A DNA stretch of 45,693 nucleotides, taken from contig JAILCU010000099.1 of assembly GCA_024690405.1 (NCBI GenBank), positions 1 through 45,693 of the forward strand, written 5' to 3'. The notes beneath the pieces were generated by a model. That model ran no database searches. It saw nothing but the letters and a program-made list of their open reading frames with translations, and was not told the origin of the DNA. Both the position numbers and the translations under genes were made by a program. The stretch is from Bacteroidales bacterium. GTDB lineage: Bacteria; Bacteroidota; Bacteroidia; Bacteroidales; Bacteroidaceae. This document shows, piece after piece, positions 17,514-27,156 of this stretch. Position 1 is the first letter of the stretch. Every line of letters begins with the position of its first letter.

Positions 17514-20500
17514 GTTCATTAAATTAATATTGCTTTGGATGGTTTGCCTCATGGCAACCACAGCCAGTGCCCAGTCACGACGTATCTCGGGTACAGTGTC
17601 GGATGAATTTGATGTCGTCCCCGGCGCCAACGTCGTCGAACGAGATAGGAACAACCGTATTGTCAGCGCTACGGTGACTGATATGAACGGTAATTTCACG
17701 CTGAACATCAAGGACCCAAAGAACAACCTCACCGTCACGTTCATGGGTCTGAAGCCTTGGTCGCAGCAGATTGGCACGCGTTCCGTTTTCAAGATTAAGC
17801 TGGCCGATAACACCAAGACGATGAAAGAGTTCGTCAAGACAGCCAAGAAGAAACAACAGAGTGGCGGTCTGAGCATCCCCACACGCGAATTGGCCGGTGC
17901 TACACAGACCTTCAACATGGACGAAATGGAAGGTATGGCCTTCGAGTCTGTAGACCAAGCCCTGCAGGGTCAGATTGCAGGTCTCGACATCGTGGCCAAC
18001 TCTGGTAACCTCGGTTCCGGAACCACCATGCGCCTGCGCGGTACCTCTACTATTAATGGTAACGCACAACCGCTGATCGTCGTCAACGACCACATTTTTG
18101 AACTCCCAGAAGATGCCCAAAGCATCAACTTCGAGGACATGGACAACGAAGAACAGTTCTCCACGCTGCTGAATGTCAACCCCGAGGACATTGAGAGTAT
18201 CGAGGTTCTGAAAGATGCCTCTACGGCTAAATGGGGTTCACGAGGTGCCAACGGTGTCATCGAGATTAAACTTCGTCGTGGCCACCGTGGTCCGACAAAC
18301 GTCACCTTCTCCTACAAGTTCAATGGCACTTGGCAGCCGGATGGTTACAAGATGCTTGACGGCGACGGCTATACCATGATGCTGAAGGAGGCTTACTACA
18401 ACCCTCAGCAGATTGCAACCACGATTCCCGAGTTGGATTATGACAACACCCTGACCGATATCTACGGCCACTACAGCCAAAACACAGACTGGATCGACAA
18501 GGTTCGTCAGTTTGGTAAGGAACATAAATGGTACGTCACCCTCTCTGGCGGTGGTGAGAAAGCGACCTTCCGTGTGAGTGCAGGTTACGATAAGTCAACG
18601 GGTTCTATCATCGCCCAGAAGCTGAACCGCTTCACCACGCAAACCGCTCTTGATTATTGGGTCAGCGACCGTATCAAGTTTACGTCGAACATCAGCTTGA
18701 CCTTCACCACGAACTACAAGAACAACCCCAACGATATTCTTAACCGTGCCTATACGGCCATGCCTAACATGAGCGTTGAGGAATTGATGGCCCAGGAGGT
18801 CAACGGCGAGCTCACTTACCTGACTACAGGACGCTATTTCAACATGTTACCACTTGACCTGAACAACAACAATGACGGACATCACACCAGTTATCAACTT
18901 CGCGACATGTTTATGAACGGTAACCCCGTGGCATACGCTTATGGCGGTTGGAACAAGGAGAACCAGTATAACCTTACTCCGCAGTTCGCCATCGAGTATA
19001 AATTCCTGGGCAAGGACGATGAGAAGACACAGCTGAACTATAAGGGCGATGTACAGTTGAACATCTACAACACATCTTCCGATAAGTACCTACCCGCAGA
19101 ACTCCGCACGATGGACTGGATTTATGGCGGTGAAACCGGACAATATTGGGACGGCGACCCCCACTATAACAACCGTAATACGGTAGGAAATTCGGAGTAT
19201 AAGAGCCTGGAGTTCACCACCCGCCACGACCTCTCCTTCTACCCCAAGTTCAAGAATGAAGACTGGACTCTCCCCCTCCTTGCCCGTTGGGAAATGAAGA
19301 GCGGTCAGTCCAGTAAACAGAACACCGAACTCTGGAATGTGCCGACAGGTATTACCGACCCTACTGTCAACGCATTGCTCACCGGTGCTGGCGCCAGCAA
19401 CAAAGAATGGCGCGAAACCAGTTTCTTCGTGCAGGCGCACGCGTCCTATAAAAGTAAATATAGCTTGGATGCCAGTGTCCGTTGGGACGGTTCCACCGCC
19501 TTTGGTTCCGGCAACAAGTTCGGTACATTCCCGTTCGTTGGTGCACGTTGGAACATTATCGACGAGAACTGGATGAAATGGTCACGCAACGTCATCAGCA
19601 TGTTAGCCGTTCGACCCACATGGGGTATTACAGGTAACACTGGAGGCGGCGAGTTCAGCCAATACAACAGATATGGTCAGTCGGGTTATTACAACCGTCA
19701 TACTGTCATTATCCCAGAGAACCTGTCCTTGCGTTCCATCCGATGGGAGAAAACCCGCAAAATCAACCTCGGTTTCAACCTCGGCTTGTTCGACGACCTC
19801 ATCAACTTCGAGCTCGACGTCTACGACCACAAGACCACTGACTTGATCATGCATAATCAGCGTATCGCCTCTGCCAACGGCTTCAGCACTCTGGCTAAGG
19901 TCAACGGCGGTGTCATGCGTAACAAGGGTTGGGACCTCAATGCCCACACGGGTTGGTTTGCTAAAGTCGGCAAGTTCCAGCTGAAGCTGCGCGCCAATAT
20001 CGCTCAGAACTTCAACGAAGTGGAAGAAATGGATCCCCTCATCCTCGATGATCTGAATCCCTCTGACACCTATCAGCCGGCAAACCTGGCTTACAGTAAC
20101 CTCCGCCGTATCCAAGTCGGCAACGCCCTCGGCTCCATCTACGGTCTGAAATATCTGGGTGTTTATCGCTACGACTACGACCACAGCGGATATGACCAGA
20201 CTTCCTGGCATGCTTACGGACTATATGAAGTGGATGAAAATGGTAACACTTTCTCCAACTATCAGGATGCTGTCATGTACGGTACCGGTTACGATGCTTA
20301 TGGCAACCCCATCAATACAGCTTCTGCAGCAAAGCACCGTGGAGAAGTTGCCACCTGCCCAATCGCCTACGATGCCGACGGCAACATGCTCACCGACCAA
20401 AAGGGGAATCCCCTCCCCTTCTACTACTGCTATAACGAAGGAAATGCCAAGGCTTTCCAAGGTGGTGACGCCATGTACGAAGACATCAACCACGACGGAC

Positions 20501-21039
20501 AGATCGACCGCTACGACATCGTCTACCTCGGCAACTCCAACCCGAAGTGCAACGGTGGTTTCGGTTTCACCGCCAAGTGGGACCGCCTGCAGGTCAACAC
20601 CGGTTTCAACTTCCGTATGGGTAACCAGATTGTGAACCTAGCCCGCGCCAACGCCGAGAGTATGCGCACCAATGCCAACCAGAGCTATGCCACGACATGG
20701 CGCTGGCGCAAGAATGGTGACGAGACGATGATTCCCCGTGCCCTCAGCGCCTCCAATTATGCCAGCTACAATTCGCTGCCGTCCGACCGTTATGTAGAGA
20801 ATGGAGACTACCTGCGTCTGCAGTACATCCAAGTCAGTTACGACATCGACCCCAAGATTCTCAAGAAGTGGGGCATTCGTAACCTCAAGCTTTATGCCTC
20901 GGCCAACAACCTGTTCGTATGGAGCAAATACACCGGTACCGATCCTGAGGTCAGTCCCTCTGGTTTCGGCATTGCAGTGGACAACAACCGCACTCCGCGG
21001 TCACGCTCTTTCACGGCTAGTATCAACCTCGGCTTCTAA
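17506..21039 (+). CDS. SusC/RagA-family TonB-linked outer-membrane transporter (first pair)
   Basis: A signal peptide (1-23, TASAQ) precedes a carboxypeptidase-D-regulatory-like domain (about 25-105). The plug domain follows, with ALQGQIAGLDIV, MRLRGTSTINGNAQPLIVVND and the SusC signature IESIEVLKDASTAKWGSRGANGVI (about 225-250). A long 22-strand-type barrel ends in the aromatic ASINLGF. The length of 1177 aa is normal for SusC. The usual EVVVVGYG-type stretch before the plug is replaced by EFVKTAKKKQQ, so the TonB contact is atypical. It starts inside the end of the first FAS1 gene and is 13 nt before its SusD partner. It should import a ligand captured by the SusD lid, probably an oligosaccharide or peptide; the ligand is unknown. 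Confidence 0.93.
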   Translation: MNKFIKLILLWMVCLMATTASAQSRRISGTVSDEFDVVPGANVVERDRNNRIVSATVTDMNGNFTLNIKDPKNNLTVTFMGLKPWSQQIGTRSVFKIKLADNTKTMKEFVKTAKKKQQSGGLSIPTRELAGATQTFNMDEMEGMAFESVDQALQGQIAGLDIVANSGNLGSGTTMRLRGTSTINGNAQPLIVVNDHIFELPEDAQSINFEDMDNEEQFSTLLNVNPEDIESIEVLKDASTAKWGSRGANGVIEIKLRRGHRGPTNVTFSYKFNGTWQPDGYKMLDGDGYTMMLKEAYYNPQQIATTIPELDYDNTLTDIYGHYSQNTDWIDKVRQFGKEHKWYVTLSGGGEKATFRVSAGYDKSTGSIIAQKLNRFTTQTALDYWVSDRIKFTSNISLTFTTNYKNNPNDILNRAYTAMPNMSVEELMAQEVNGELTYLTTGRYFNMLPLDLNNNNDGHHTSYQLRDMFMNGNPVAYAYGGWNKENQYNLTPQFAIEYKFLGKDDEKTQLNYKGDVQLNIYNTSSDKYLPAELRTMDWIYGGETGQYWDGDPHYNNRNTVGNSEYKSLEFTTRHDLSFYPKFKNEDWTLPLLARWEMKSGQSSKQNTELWNVPTGITDPTVNALLTGAGASNKEWRETSFFVQAHASYKSKYSLDASVRWDGSTAFGSGNKFGTFPFVGARWNIIDENWMKWSRNVISMLAVRPTWGITGNTGGGEFSQYNRYGQSGYYNRHTVIIPENLSLRSIRWEKTRKINLGFNLGLFDDLINFELDVYDHKTTDLIMHNQRIASANGFSTLAKVNGGVMRNKGWDLNAHTGWFAKVGKFQLKLRANIAQNFNEVEEMDPLILDDLNPSDTYQPANLAYSNLRRIQVGNALGSIYGLKYLGVYRYDYDHSGYDQTSWHAYGLYEVDENGNTFSNYQDAVMYGTGYDAYGNPINTASAAKHRGEVATCPIAYDADGNMLTDQKGNPLPFYYCYNEGNAKAFQGGDAMYEDINHDGQIDRYDIVYLGNSNPKCNGGFGFTAKWDRLQVNTGFNFRMGNQIVNLARANAESMRTNANQSYATTWRWRKNGDETMIPRALSASNYASYNSLPSDRYVENGDYLRLQYIQVSYDIDPKILKKWGIRNLKLYASANNLFVWSKYTGTDPEVSPSGFGIAVDNNRTPRSRSFTASINLGF

Positions 21040-21052
21040 AACATAGAACGAC

Positions 21053-22858
21053 ATGAAAAGATTCAAATATTTATCTAATATCGCACTACTGGGCCTTATG
21101 GCCCTGGGTGCCGCTTCCTGTGATGACTTCCTGACGCTCTATCCTCAGGACCGAGTTGTAGAAGAAAATTTCTGGGAAGACAAGAATGACTTGGAGAGTG
21201 TTCGCTATGGTGCCTACAAGCAGATGGCTTCCACGCTGAATAATCTCATTATATGGGGTGATATCCGTTCAGACGCCTATTCCATCAACCCCGTTTACGA
21301 ATCTGCTCAAGGCAGTTACTACACCTATAAGAAGATTGTGGAAGGCCAGTTGGACTCTACGTTAACTTTTTACGACTGGGGTTCAGTTTATACCACGATC
21401 AACTATTGCAACAAGGTGATCTCCCATGGTGAAGAGGTATTGCAACGCGATCCGCAGTTCACCCGCACCGAATGGGAACAGATGAAAGCGGAGATGACGG
21501 CACTGCGCGCCCTCAACTACTTCTATCTCTTGCGCGCTTTCAAGGATATCCCTTACAGCAACACCGTCATCAACTCGGACGAAGACGTACGTGCCTTTGC
21601 AGCGACGCCACAGATGGCAGTACTCGACACCCTGATCCAGGATGTGCGGCAAGTGGCCGGCAAAGGACGTAACCGCAATGCCCAGCTCATAGACACCCGG
21701 GGTCTGATGACCAACACCAGTATCTATGCCCTTCTTGCAGAAATGTATTTATGGCGCAGCGCTTTGCGCGAAGGCCGAGGTTTCTCTGAGGACAGTGTGA
21801 AAATGGATGCCGACAGCGTCATCTATTTCGGACAGAAATCATTGGATTTCCTCGCGATGCAAAACCAACAGCTCACCAACAGTTCGTTCGACCGCTCACG
21901 CAACAACACCGATGACTATGACAGTGGCCTCACCAATGCCCCGCTCATCAAGAACGAGGATATGGAAAATAGCTACAACGCACAGCAGATGGTGAATGTG
22001 CCCAGTTACAATGCCATTTTCGCCAACGGAAATAGCGACGAGAGCATCTTCGAGCTGCAGTTCTCTGCCGCCGACAGCCGTAGCAACGACATCGTCAACC
22101 ACTTTTGGGGACATAGCAGCGGCACCCATTTCGCTTCCAACGAAGCGGCCATGAGTAATGCAATTGGCAGCAAACTGGTCGAGAATGATTGCCGCATGTG
22201 GTACAGCTGCATGAAATATACCGGAGACATGGAACGAGAAAAACTGGAAGAAGGATATTGCCTCAAATGGACACAATGCTTGTTCGGATTCAATGGGGGC
22301 CGTCTCGTGACCAATTTCCAGACCGAGACATACAATAACTGGATCTTCTACCGACAGACTGATGTGATGCTGATGATGGCAGAGGCATTTGCAGTAATCG
22401 GCGAATTCAAGAAATGCCGTGATATCGTTGACGCAATTCAGAAGCGTAATATGCTGGATCAGGAGACTGGTCTCTCCACCCCTTCTGACAAGACCAAGCA
22501 AGCTTGCATCGAACTGGTCATGAAGGAACGTCTCATCGAATTCGTGGGCGAAGGTAAACGCTGGTTCGACCTCGTGCGCTATGCTGAGCGTATCGGCGGC
22601 GGACACAATCCGGATCCGCGCGAACCGCAATATACCGATGGCGCAGATGGCGTGACCCAGATGGTAGATAATTATCTGGCAAAGGGCAACTACAGCAAAT
22701 TGGCACCAAATCTGAAGAACTATATCAAGAACCGATATGGTCTCTACTGCCCGATCTATTACAAGGAACTCAGGGCCAACAAATACCTCATCCGTCAGAA
22801 TCCCGTATGGGATCGGCAGAAAGGGATCGGTACTGAGGAAACGACTGCTGAAGAATAA
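21053..22858 (+). CDS. SusD/RagB-family surface lipoprotein (first pair)
   Basis: A lipoprotein signal ends at Cys23 (GAASC), followed by acidic DD. The SusD opening DDFLTLYPQDRVVEENFWEDKNDLESVRYGAYKQM is present, as are the TPR-like helices (ALRALNYFYLLRAFKDIPY, ALLAEMYLWRSALREG) and the C-terminal signature LVMKERLIEFVGEGKRWFDLVRYAER. At 601 aa it is typical. It forms the ligand-binding lid over the SusC barrel encoded just upstream (13-nt gap). The next gene, a FAS1 lipoprotein, starts after 33 nt. Confidence 0.93.
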   Translation: MKRFKYLSNIALLGLMALGAASCDDFLTLYPQDRVVEENFWEDKNDLESVRYGAYKQMASTLNNLIIWGDIRSDAYSINPVYESAQGSYYTYKKIVEGQLDSTLTFYDWGSVYTTINYCNKVISHGEEVLQRDPQFTRTEWEQMKAEMTALRALNYFYLLRAFKDIPYSNTVINSDEDVRAFAATPQMAVLDTLIQDVRQVAGKGRNRNAQLIDTRGLMTNTSIYALLAEMYLWRSALREGRGFSEDSVKMDADSVIYFGQKSLDFLAMQNQQLTNSSFDRSRNNTDDYDSGLTNAPLIKNEDMENSYNAQQMVNVPSYNAIFANGNSDESIFELQFSAADSRSNDIVNHFWGHSSGTHFASNEAAMSNAIGSKLVENDCRMWYSCMKYTGDMEREKLEEGYCLKWTQCLFGFNGGRLVTNFQTETYNNWIFYRQTDVMLMMAEAFAVIGEFKKCRDIVDAIQKRNMLDQETGLSTPSDKTKQACIELVMKERLIEFVGEGKRWFDLVRYAERIGGGHNPDPREPQYTDGADGVTQMVDNYLAKGNYSKLAPNLKNYIKNRYGLYCPIYYKELRANKYLIRQNPVWDRQKGIGTEETTAEE

Positions 22859-22891
22859 GACCTCATCTACAGCTTAAAAAATCACATACAT

Positions 22892-25159
22892 ATGAAATAT
22901 ATCGCTAAAATCTATCAACTCAAGCTGATCGTCGTAACGGCATGCCTCTCCTTCCTGTTTGTAGGTTGCACGGAGGATATTGACACATCGGCGCGTTTCA
23001 CCTTGAAGGAGTACACAATCCTCTCCTACCTCGAGGACAGTGTCAACAACAAGGGCATGTTCACGGAATATGTCAGACTGCTTCATCAGGTTCCTATCAG
23101 TTCAAAGTCCAACTCGTCTACTGTAGCACAGTTGATGTCCGCGCGCGGTAAATATACCTGCTTTGCGCCAGATAATCAGGCGATTCAAGACTATCTGGAC
23201 ACCCTTGCCGCCAAAGGCATCATTGATGAGGCCAGTTGGGAGTGCTCCACTTTTAGGAATAGCCCTGAAAAGTTAGACTCGGTACGCAAGATTATCGTAC
23301 TCAACAGTATTATTGACGGTAGCAACAACGGTACCATCTATGATATGGCACAAATATCCTCTTTTGACGACCTCGATGAATTCTCTACAGCGAACCTCAA
23401 CGAAAGAAAGCTCTATAAGACGCATGTCGAACAGACGGATACCATCAGGATCAACGGTATGGCACTCATCGACCTCAACAACCGTGACATTGAGACCATC
23501 AATGGCCGTGTCCATCACATCCATTCCGTCATCGCTCCGAGCAACGACACGATGTCCGATATCTTCCGCCAATGGCTCGCTGAGCACAAACGCGGTTTCC
23601 AAGTCATGGCCAAGCTCATCCTCGCCACTGGATTAGAGGATACACTGAGCAAGACACAAGATGACGTGTGGGAGAGAATGTATCAACAAGGAGAGGTCGA
23701 AGACCTACCCCTGCATTCTGACAATGAAGGTATCGGCTCTATACCCAGACACCGCAAATATGGCTTTACCATTTTTGCCGAACCCGACGAACTTTGGGAA
23801 AGCGAGATGGCTTCAGTGGGCATCAACAAAACGGCAGAGGAGATCACCGTTGAAGATGTCAGGAACTATCTAAAAATAAAAGGTGCTTATCCGCAGGCCA
23901 CGGATGACGAAAACTATACCAATGAGAACAATCTCGTGAACCAGTTTGTCACCTATCACGTGCTGCCTGTGAAGTTGACACGTGATAAACTCGTGATCCA
24001 CTACAATGAACGTGGATATAATTTCAAGACATCCGGCAAACGCTATACCATTCCGGTCTTTGAATATTATACCACCATGGGCAAGCGTCGCCTCCTGAAA
24101 ATCTTTGAGAGCGGAGAACGTGAAGGCATCTACCTCAATTGTTTCCCCATCTTGCGCAACGGACGTGGCAAGTATAGCCCTGAAAACCTGAACGTAGATG
24201 ACTACAAAGAAAGCGGTGAATACAGGGATATCACAGAAGGAGATAACATCTGGTGTATGTCTGCCACTGAAAATGAGGGCAATAAGATCAATTATGAGAC
24301 GGCCGACGGTGCGAATCACGAAGACCTCATCAACGGATGCATCTATCCGATAGAAAACATGTTAGCCTATTCTGGGAACGTGCAGTATCAGCTCAGCAGG
24401 GAACGCATCAGAATGGATATCGCAGCCATCTTCCCCGAAATGATCAACAACGACATTCGCCGTCCTATGGAAGGCTACGCCGAAGACAACGACAAGACAC
24501 GCGGTTTCCCGACCAACTACAATTACTTGGCCGATGTGCAGATTCAAGAAGGAACCTTATTCTATTACCTCTCCGGCTACGACCGAGGATGGTTTAACTA
24601 TCAGGGTGACGAGTTGAATATCAAGGGCAAGTATGAGTTCACGATGAAACTGCCCCCCGTGCCGAGAAAGGGTCACTACGAGATTCGGTTTGGCGTCAGT
24701 GCAAACTCTAACAGACGCAGTATGTGCCAGGTGTACTTCGGTGATAACCTGAACTACCTCCCTGCCGCAGGTATACCTATGGACCTCCGTATTGGTTTTG
24801 TGAACCATCGTTTTGCCGATGGCAACCAGACGTCAAACTTCGGCTACACCAGCCAAGCGGACTACAAATCGGAAGCCAATTTGTCAATTGATGAACAGGA
24901 CGAAGTCACCAAGGCCCTGAGAGCCCGCGGATTCATGAAAGGTCCCAAGTACTACCAATGCGGCAACGAACTGGCCATGGAACAAGAACCTGTGACACGT
25001 CGCATCATGGTCAGCGCCGACCTTGATCCAGAAAAGACATACTATATCCGCTTCAAGAATGTACTCAACAACACTCAGCTCCAGTTCTTCGGAGACTTCC
25101 TGGAATTTGTGTCCAAGGATGTGTACGACAATCCTGAAGAGCCCGAAGATTACTGGTGA
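22892..25159 (+). CDS. Fasciclin (FAS1)-domain surface lipoprotein, 755 aa
   Basis: The lipobox gives Cys26 (LFVGC) followed by TEDID. FAS1-like motifs occur near residue 87 (YTCFAPDNQAIQDYL) and about 290 (FTIFAEPDELWESE). The first module closes with NGRVHHIHSVIAPS, the typical FAS1 H2-like end. The C-terminal third (about 550-755) is rich in beta strands (KYEFTMKLPPVPRKGHYEIRF and on), may be a carbohydrate-binding-like sandwich, and resembles tails of other Bacteroidales FAS1 lipoproteins. It lies between the first SusD and the third FAS1 gene. Its role is inferred to be a surface accessory protein of the Sus transporters. Confidence 0.78.
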   Translation: MKYIAKIYQLKLIVVTACLSFLFVGCTEDIDTSARFTLKEYTILSYLEDSVNNKGMFTEYVRLLHQVPISSKSNSSTVAQLMSARGKYTCFAPDNQAIQDYLDTLAAKGIIDEASWECSTFRNSPEKLDSVRKIIVLNSIIDGSNNGTIYDMAQISSFDDLDEFSTANLNERKLYKTHVEQTDTIRINGMALIDLNNRDIETINGRVHHIHSVIAPSNDTMSDIFRQWLAEHKRGFQVMAKLILATGLEDTLSKTQDDVWERMYQQGEVEDLPLHSDNEGIGSIPRHRKYGFTIFAEPDELWESEMASVGINKTAEEITVEDVRNYLKIKGAYPQATDDENYTNENNLVNQFVTYHVLPVKLTRDKLVIHYNERGYNFKTSGKRYTIPVFEYYTTMGKRRLLKIFESGEREGIYLNCFPILRNGRGKYSPENLNVDDYKESGEYRDITEGDNIWCMSATENEGNKINYETADGANHEDLINGCIYPIENMLAYSGNVQYQLSRERIRMDIAAIFPEMINNDIRRPMEGYAEDNDKTRGFPTNYNYLADVQIQEGTLFYYLSGYDRGWFNYQGDELNIKGKYEFTMKLPPVPRKGHYEIRFGVSANSNRRSMCQVYFGDNLNYLPAAGIPMDLRIGFVNHRFADGNQTSNFGYTSQADYKSEANLSIDEQDEVTKALRARGFMKGPKYYQCGNELAMEQEPVTRRIMVSADLDPEKTYYIRFKNVLNNTQLQFFGDFLEFVSKDVYDNPEEPEDYW

Positions 25160-25201
25160 TTGTCAGGTGCTATTGGTTAACTCAAAAAATGTTATGCAAT
25201 T

Positions 25202-27130
25202 ATGATACAAAGAAAGATTAAAAGATGCATCCAGGCAGGACTCCTCGGAGCAGTGATAACGCTGCTCCCAGCCTGCACTGATGACCATTTCATTGTACAA
25301 GACGGAGGCGGAGTTGGCGAGAATGCCACGAAGACACTGTGGGAACAGATCGAGGCCGACCCCAATCTGAGCAACTTCGCACAGATTGCAGCGAAGACAC
25401 CCGCCTTCAAGGACGAGAAACATCCGATCCAAAATTATACGTTCAAGGATGTGCTCAACAGCAACCAGTCCCTGACGGTCTTTGCACCTACCAACGAAGC
25501 CTTCACCGCCGAGCAGGTTCAGTACTATGACTCGCTGGTAGCAGTAAAACCTTATGATGTCTTCCTCCGTCTCGTAGGTAACCATATCGCCCGTAACCGT
25601 TATGTGGCGACGGGCACCACCCCCAACGGAGAAGCCGAAAAGCTGGTGATGGTGAACAACAAAAAAGCGACCTTCGACCGTGCCGGCAAAATGTTCAAGG
25701 ACATTCAGCTGGACGAGACCAACTACAATATTCCGGCAACGAATGGAGTACTACACCATATTAATACTCTGTCTCCATTCGCCTATAACGTATATGAGTA
25801 TATCCGTGCAAACGACCACATCTATCGTCACGTCAATGCCTGGTTGGAACAGCACGACACGCTCTACTTCAACTCCTCTCTGAGCGCCGAAGCAGGCTCC
25901 AATCCCGAAACGGGAGAACCGGTTTATGTTGACAGCGTGTACACACGCTATAACTCATTGTACGCTTATCAGTACAGCCCGAATTCCGTGGAATGGGTGA
26001 TGCCGCACAAGGGTGTCAATGCCAACCTTGAAGCCGAAGACAGTATCTGGGCCGTGATTCTTCCAAGCGACGCCGCATGGGAGGAGGCATACCAGGATCT
26101 CGAATCGGATTATGTCTATGCCAACACTTATTATGACAAGAGCAAGGAAGCGGCCTTGGTAACAAATAACGGCTCTGCAAAACGTGCCATGACACTCACA
26201 GTCACCGACTCGCTCAAGGACATCGCCTTCAACATGGATATGGTCTCGCCGCTGGCATTTAATGTGCGTATGCAGAAACGAATCCCCGAACAGCCCAATT
26301 TCTGGACGATAGAAACCTTCCTGCAATATCAGATAAAGAAACTCTTTAATACGCGCACCGACACCTTCACCGTCGACAAGGAGGCTACACAAGATGTCAA
26401 GCCTATTCTCTTCGACGGCAAAGAACCTGTTACCGTTTCTAATGGTATTGTCTATCCTGTAGATCATTGGAACTATCCCAAGACTTACGGATTTAAGGAT
26501 GTGGAAGTGAAAGTCAACGCTGGAAGCATCTTCCAGAATGTACGTTACAACCTGACCAAGCAGGAACAGAAGGAACGTACTTATAATGCGGACTACGAGA
26601 CGCATAGTTTCAACAGCGAGACCAGTGCCCTGGCTAACGACAGTGCCCTGGGCAAGATCAGTAGAAACACTTTCATGACGTTCTCGCGCAGTAGCAGCGT
26701 GCCGACAGTGGAACTGGTGCTGAAAGGCAACGATGGTGCCGACCAGCAGGTACGAAGTAATGTACCCTACGATATCTACGTAGTCATGGTACCCGACTTC
26801 TATCGCGTAGATCCCGATTCCATTATGGCTGTAACGCCGGGTGAGGATCCTTGCAAAAAGAATAAAATGCAGGTACAAATCACCTACCTCAGCGATGATC
26901 TTAAAGAGACGACGACCAATGCCAATAGCATGAAGTTTGAGTATGACGGCACGAAAGTGGATTCTATCTATGTCGGTACAATCACATTCCCCTACTCGTA
27001 CAAGAACCTCAATAAGAGCTATCCGACCATCATTATTAAGTCGCAATCCATTAAGAAGGCTGAGCTAGAAGAGGGTTACCAAACTACGTTCTCTCTTGAC
27101 CGGATCATCCTCAGAGCGAAAGAAGAATAA
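25202..27130 (+). CDS. Fasciclin (FAS1)-domain surface lipoprotein, 642 aa
   Basis: The lipobox gives Cys25 (LLPAC) followed by TDD. The first FAS1 module is the clearest in the window: SLTVFAPTNEAF (about 88-100) to NGVLHHINTLSPF (about 190). A second module begins with SIWAVILPSDAAWEEAY (about 281), where NGIVYPVDHW is its closing segment. A beta-rich C-terminal domain follows. It is 42 nt downstream of the second FAS1 gene and almost abuts the second susC. I cannot tell whether it serves the first or the second SusCD pair. Confidence 0.8.
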   Translation: MIQRKIKRCIQAGLLGAVITLLPACTDDHFIVQDGGGVGENATKTLWEQIEADPNLSNFAQIAAKTPAFKDEKHPIQNYTFKDVLNSNQSLTVFAPTNEAFTAEQVQYYDSLVAVKPYDVFLRLVGNHIARNRYVATGTTPNGEAEKLVMVNNKKATFDRAGKMFKDIQLDETNYNIPATNGVLHHINTLSPFAYNVYEYIRANDHIYRHVNAWLEQHDTLYFNSSLSAEAGSNPETGEPVYVDSVYTRYNSLYAYQYSPNSVEWVMPHKGVNANLEAEDSIWAVILPSDAAWEEAYQDLESDYVYANTYYDKSKEAALVTNNGSAKRAMTLTVTDSLKDIAFNMDMVSPLAFNVRMQKRIPEQPNFWTIETFLQYQIKKLFNTRTDTFTVDKEATQDVKPILFDGKEPVTVSNGIVYPVDHWNYPKTYGFKDVEVKVNAGSIFQNVRYNLTKQEQKERTYNADYETHSFNSETSALANDSALGKISRNTFMTFSRSSSVPTVELVLKGNDGADQQVRSNVPYDIYVVMVPDFYRVDPDSIMAVTPGEDPCKKNKMQVQITYLSDDLKETTTNANSMKFEYDGTKVDSIYVGTITFPYSYKNLNKSYPTIIIKSQSIKKAELEEGYQTTFSLDRIILRAKEE

Positions 27131-27156
27131 GAATGAATCCTAAACAATCTGAAATC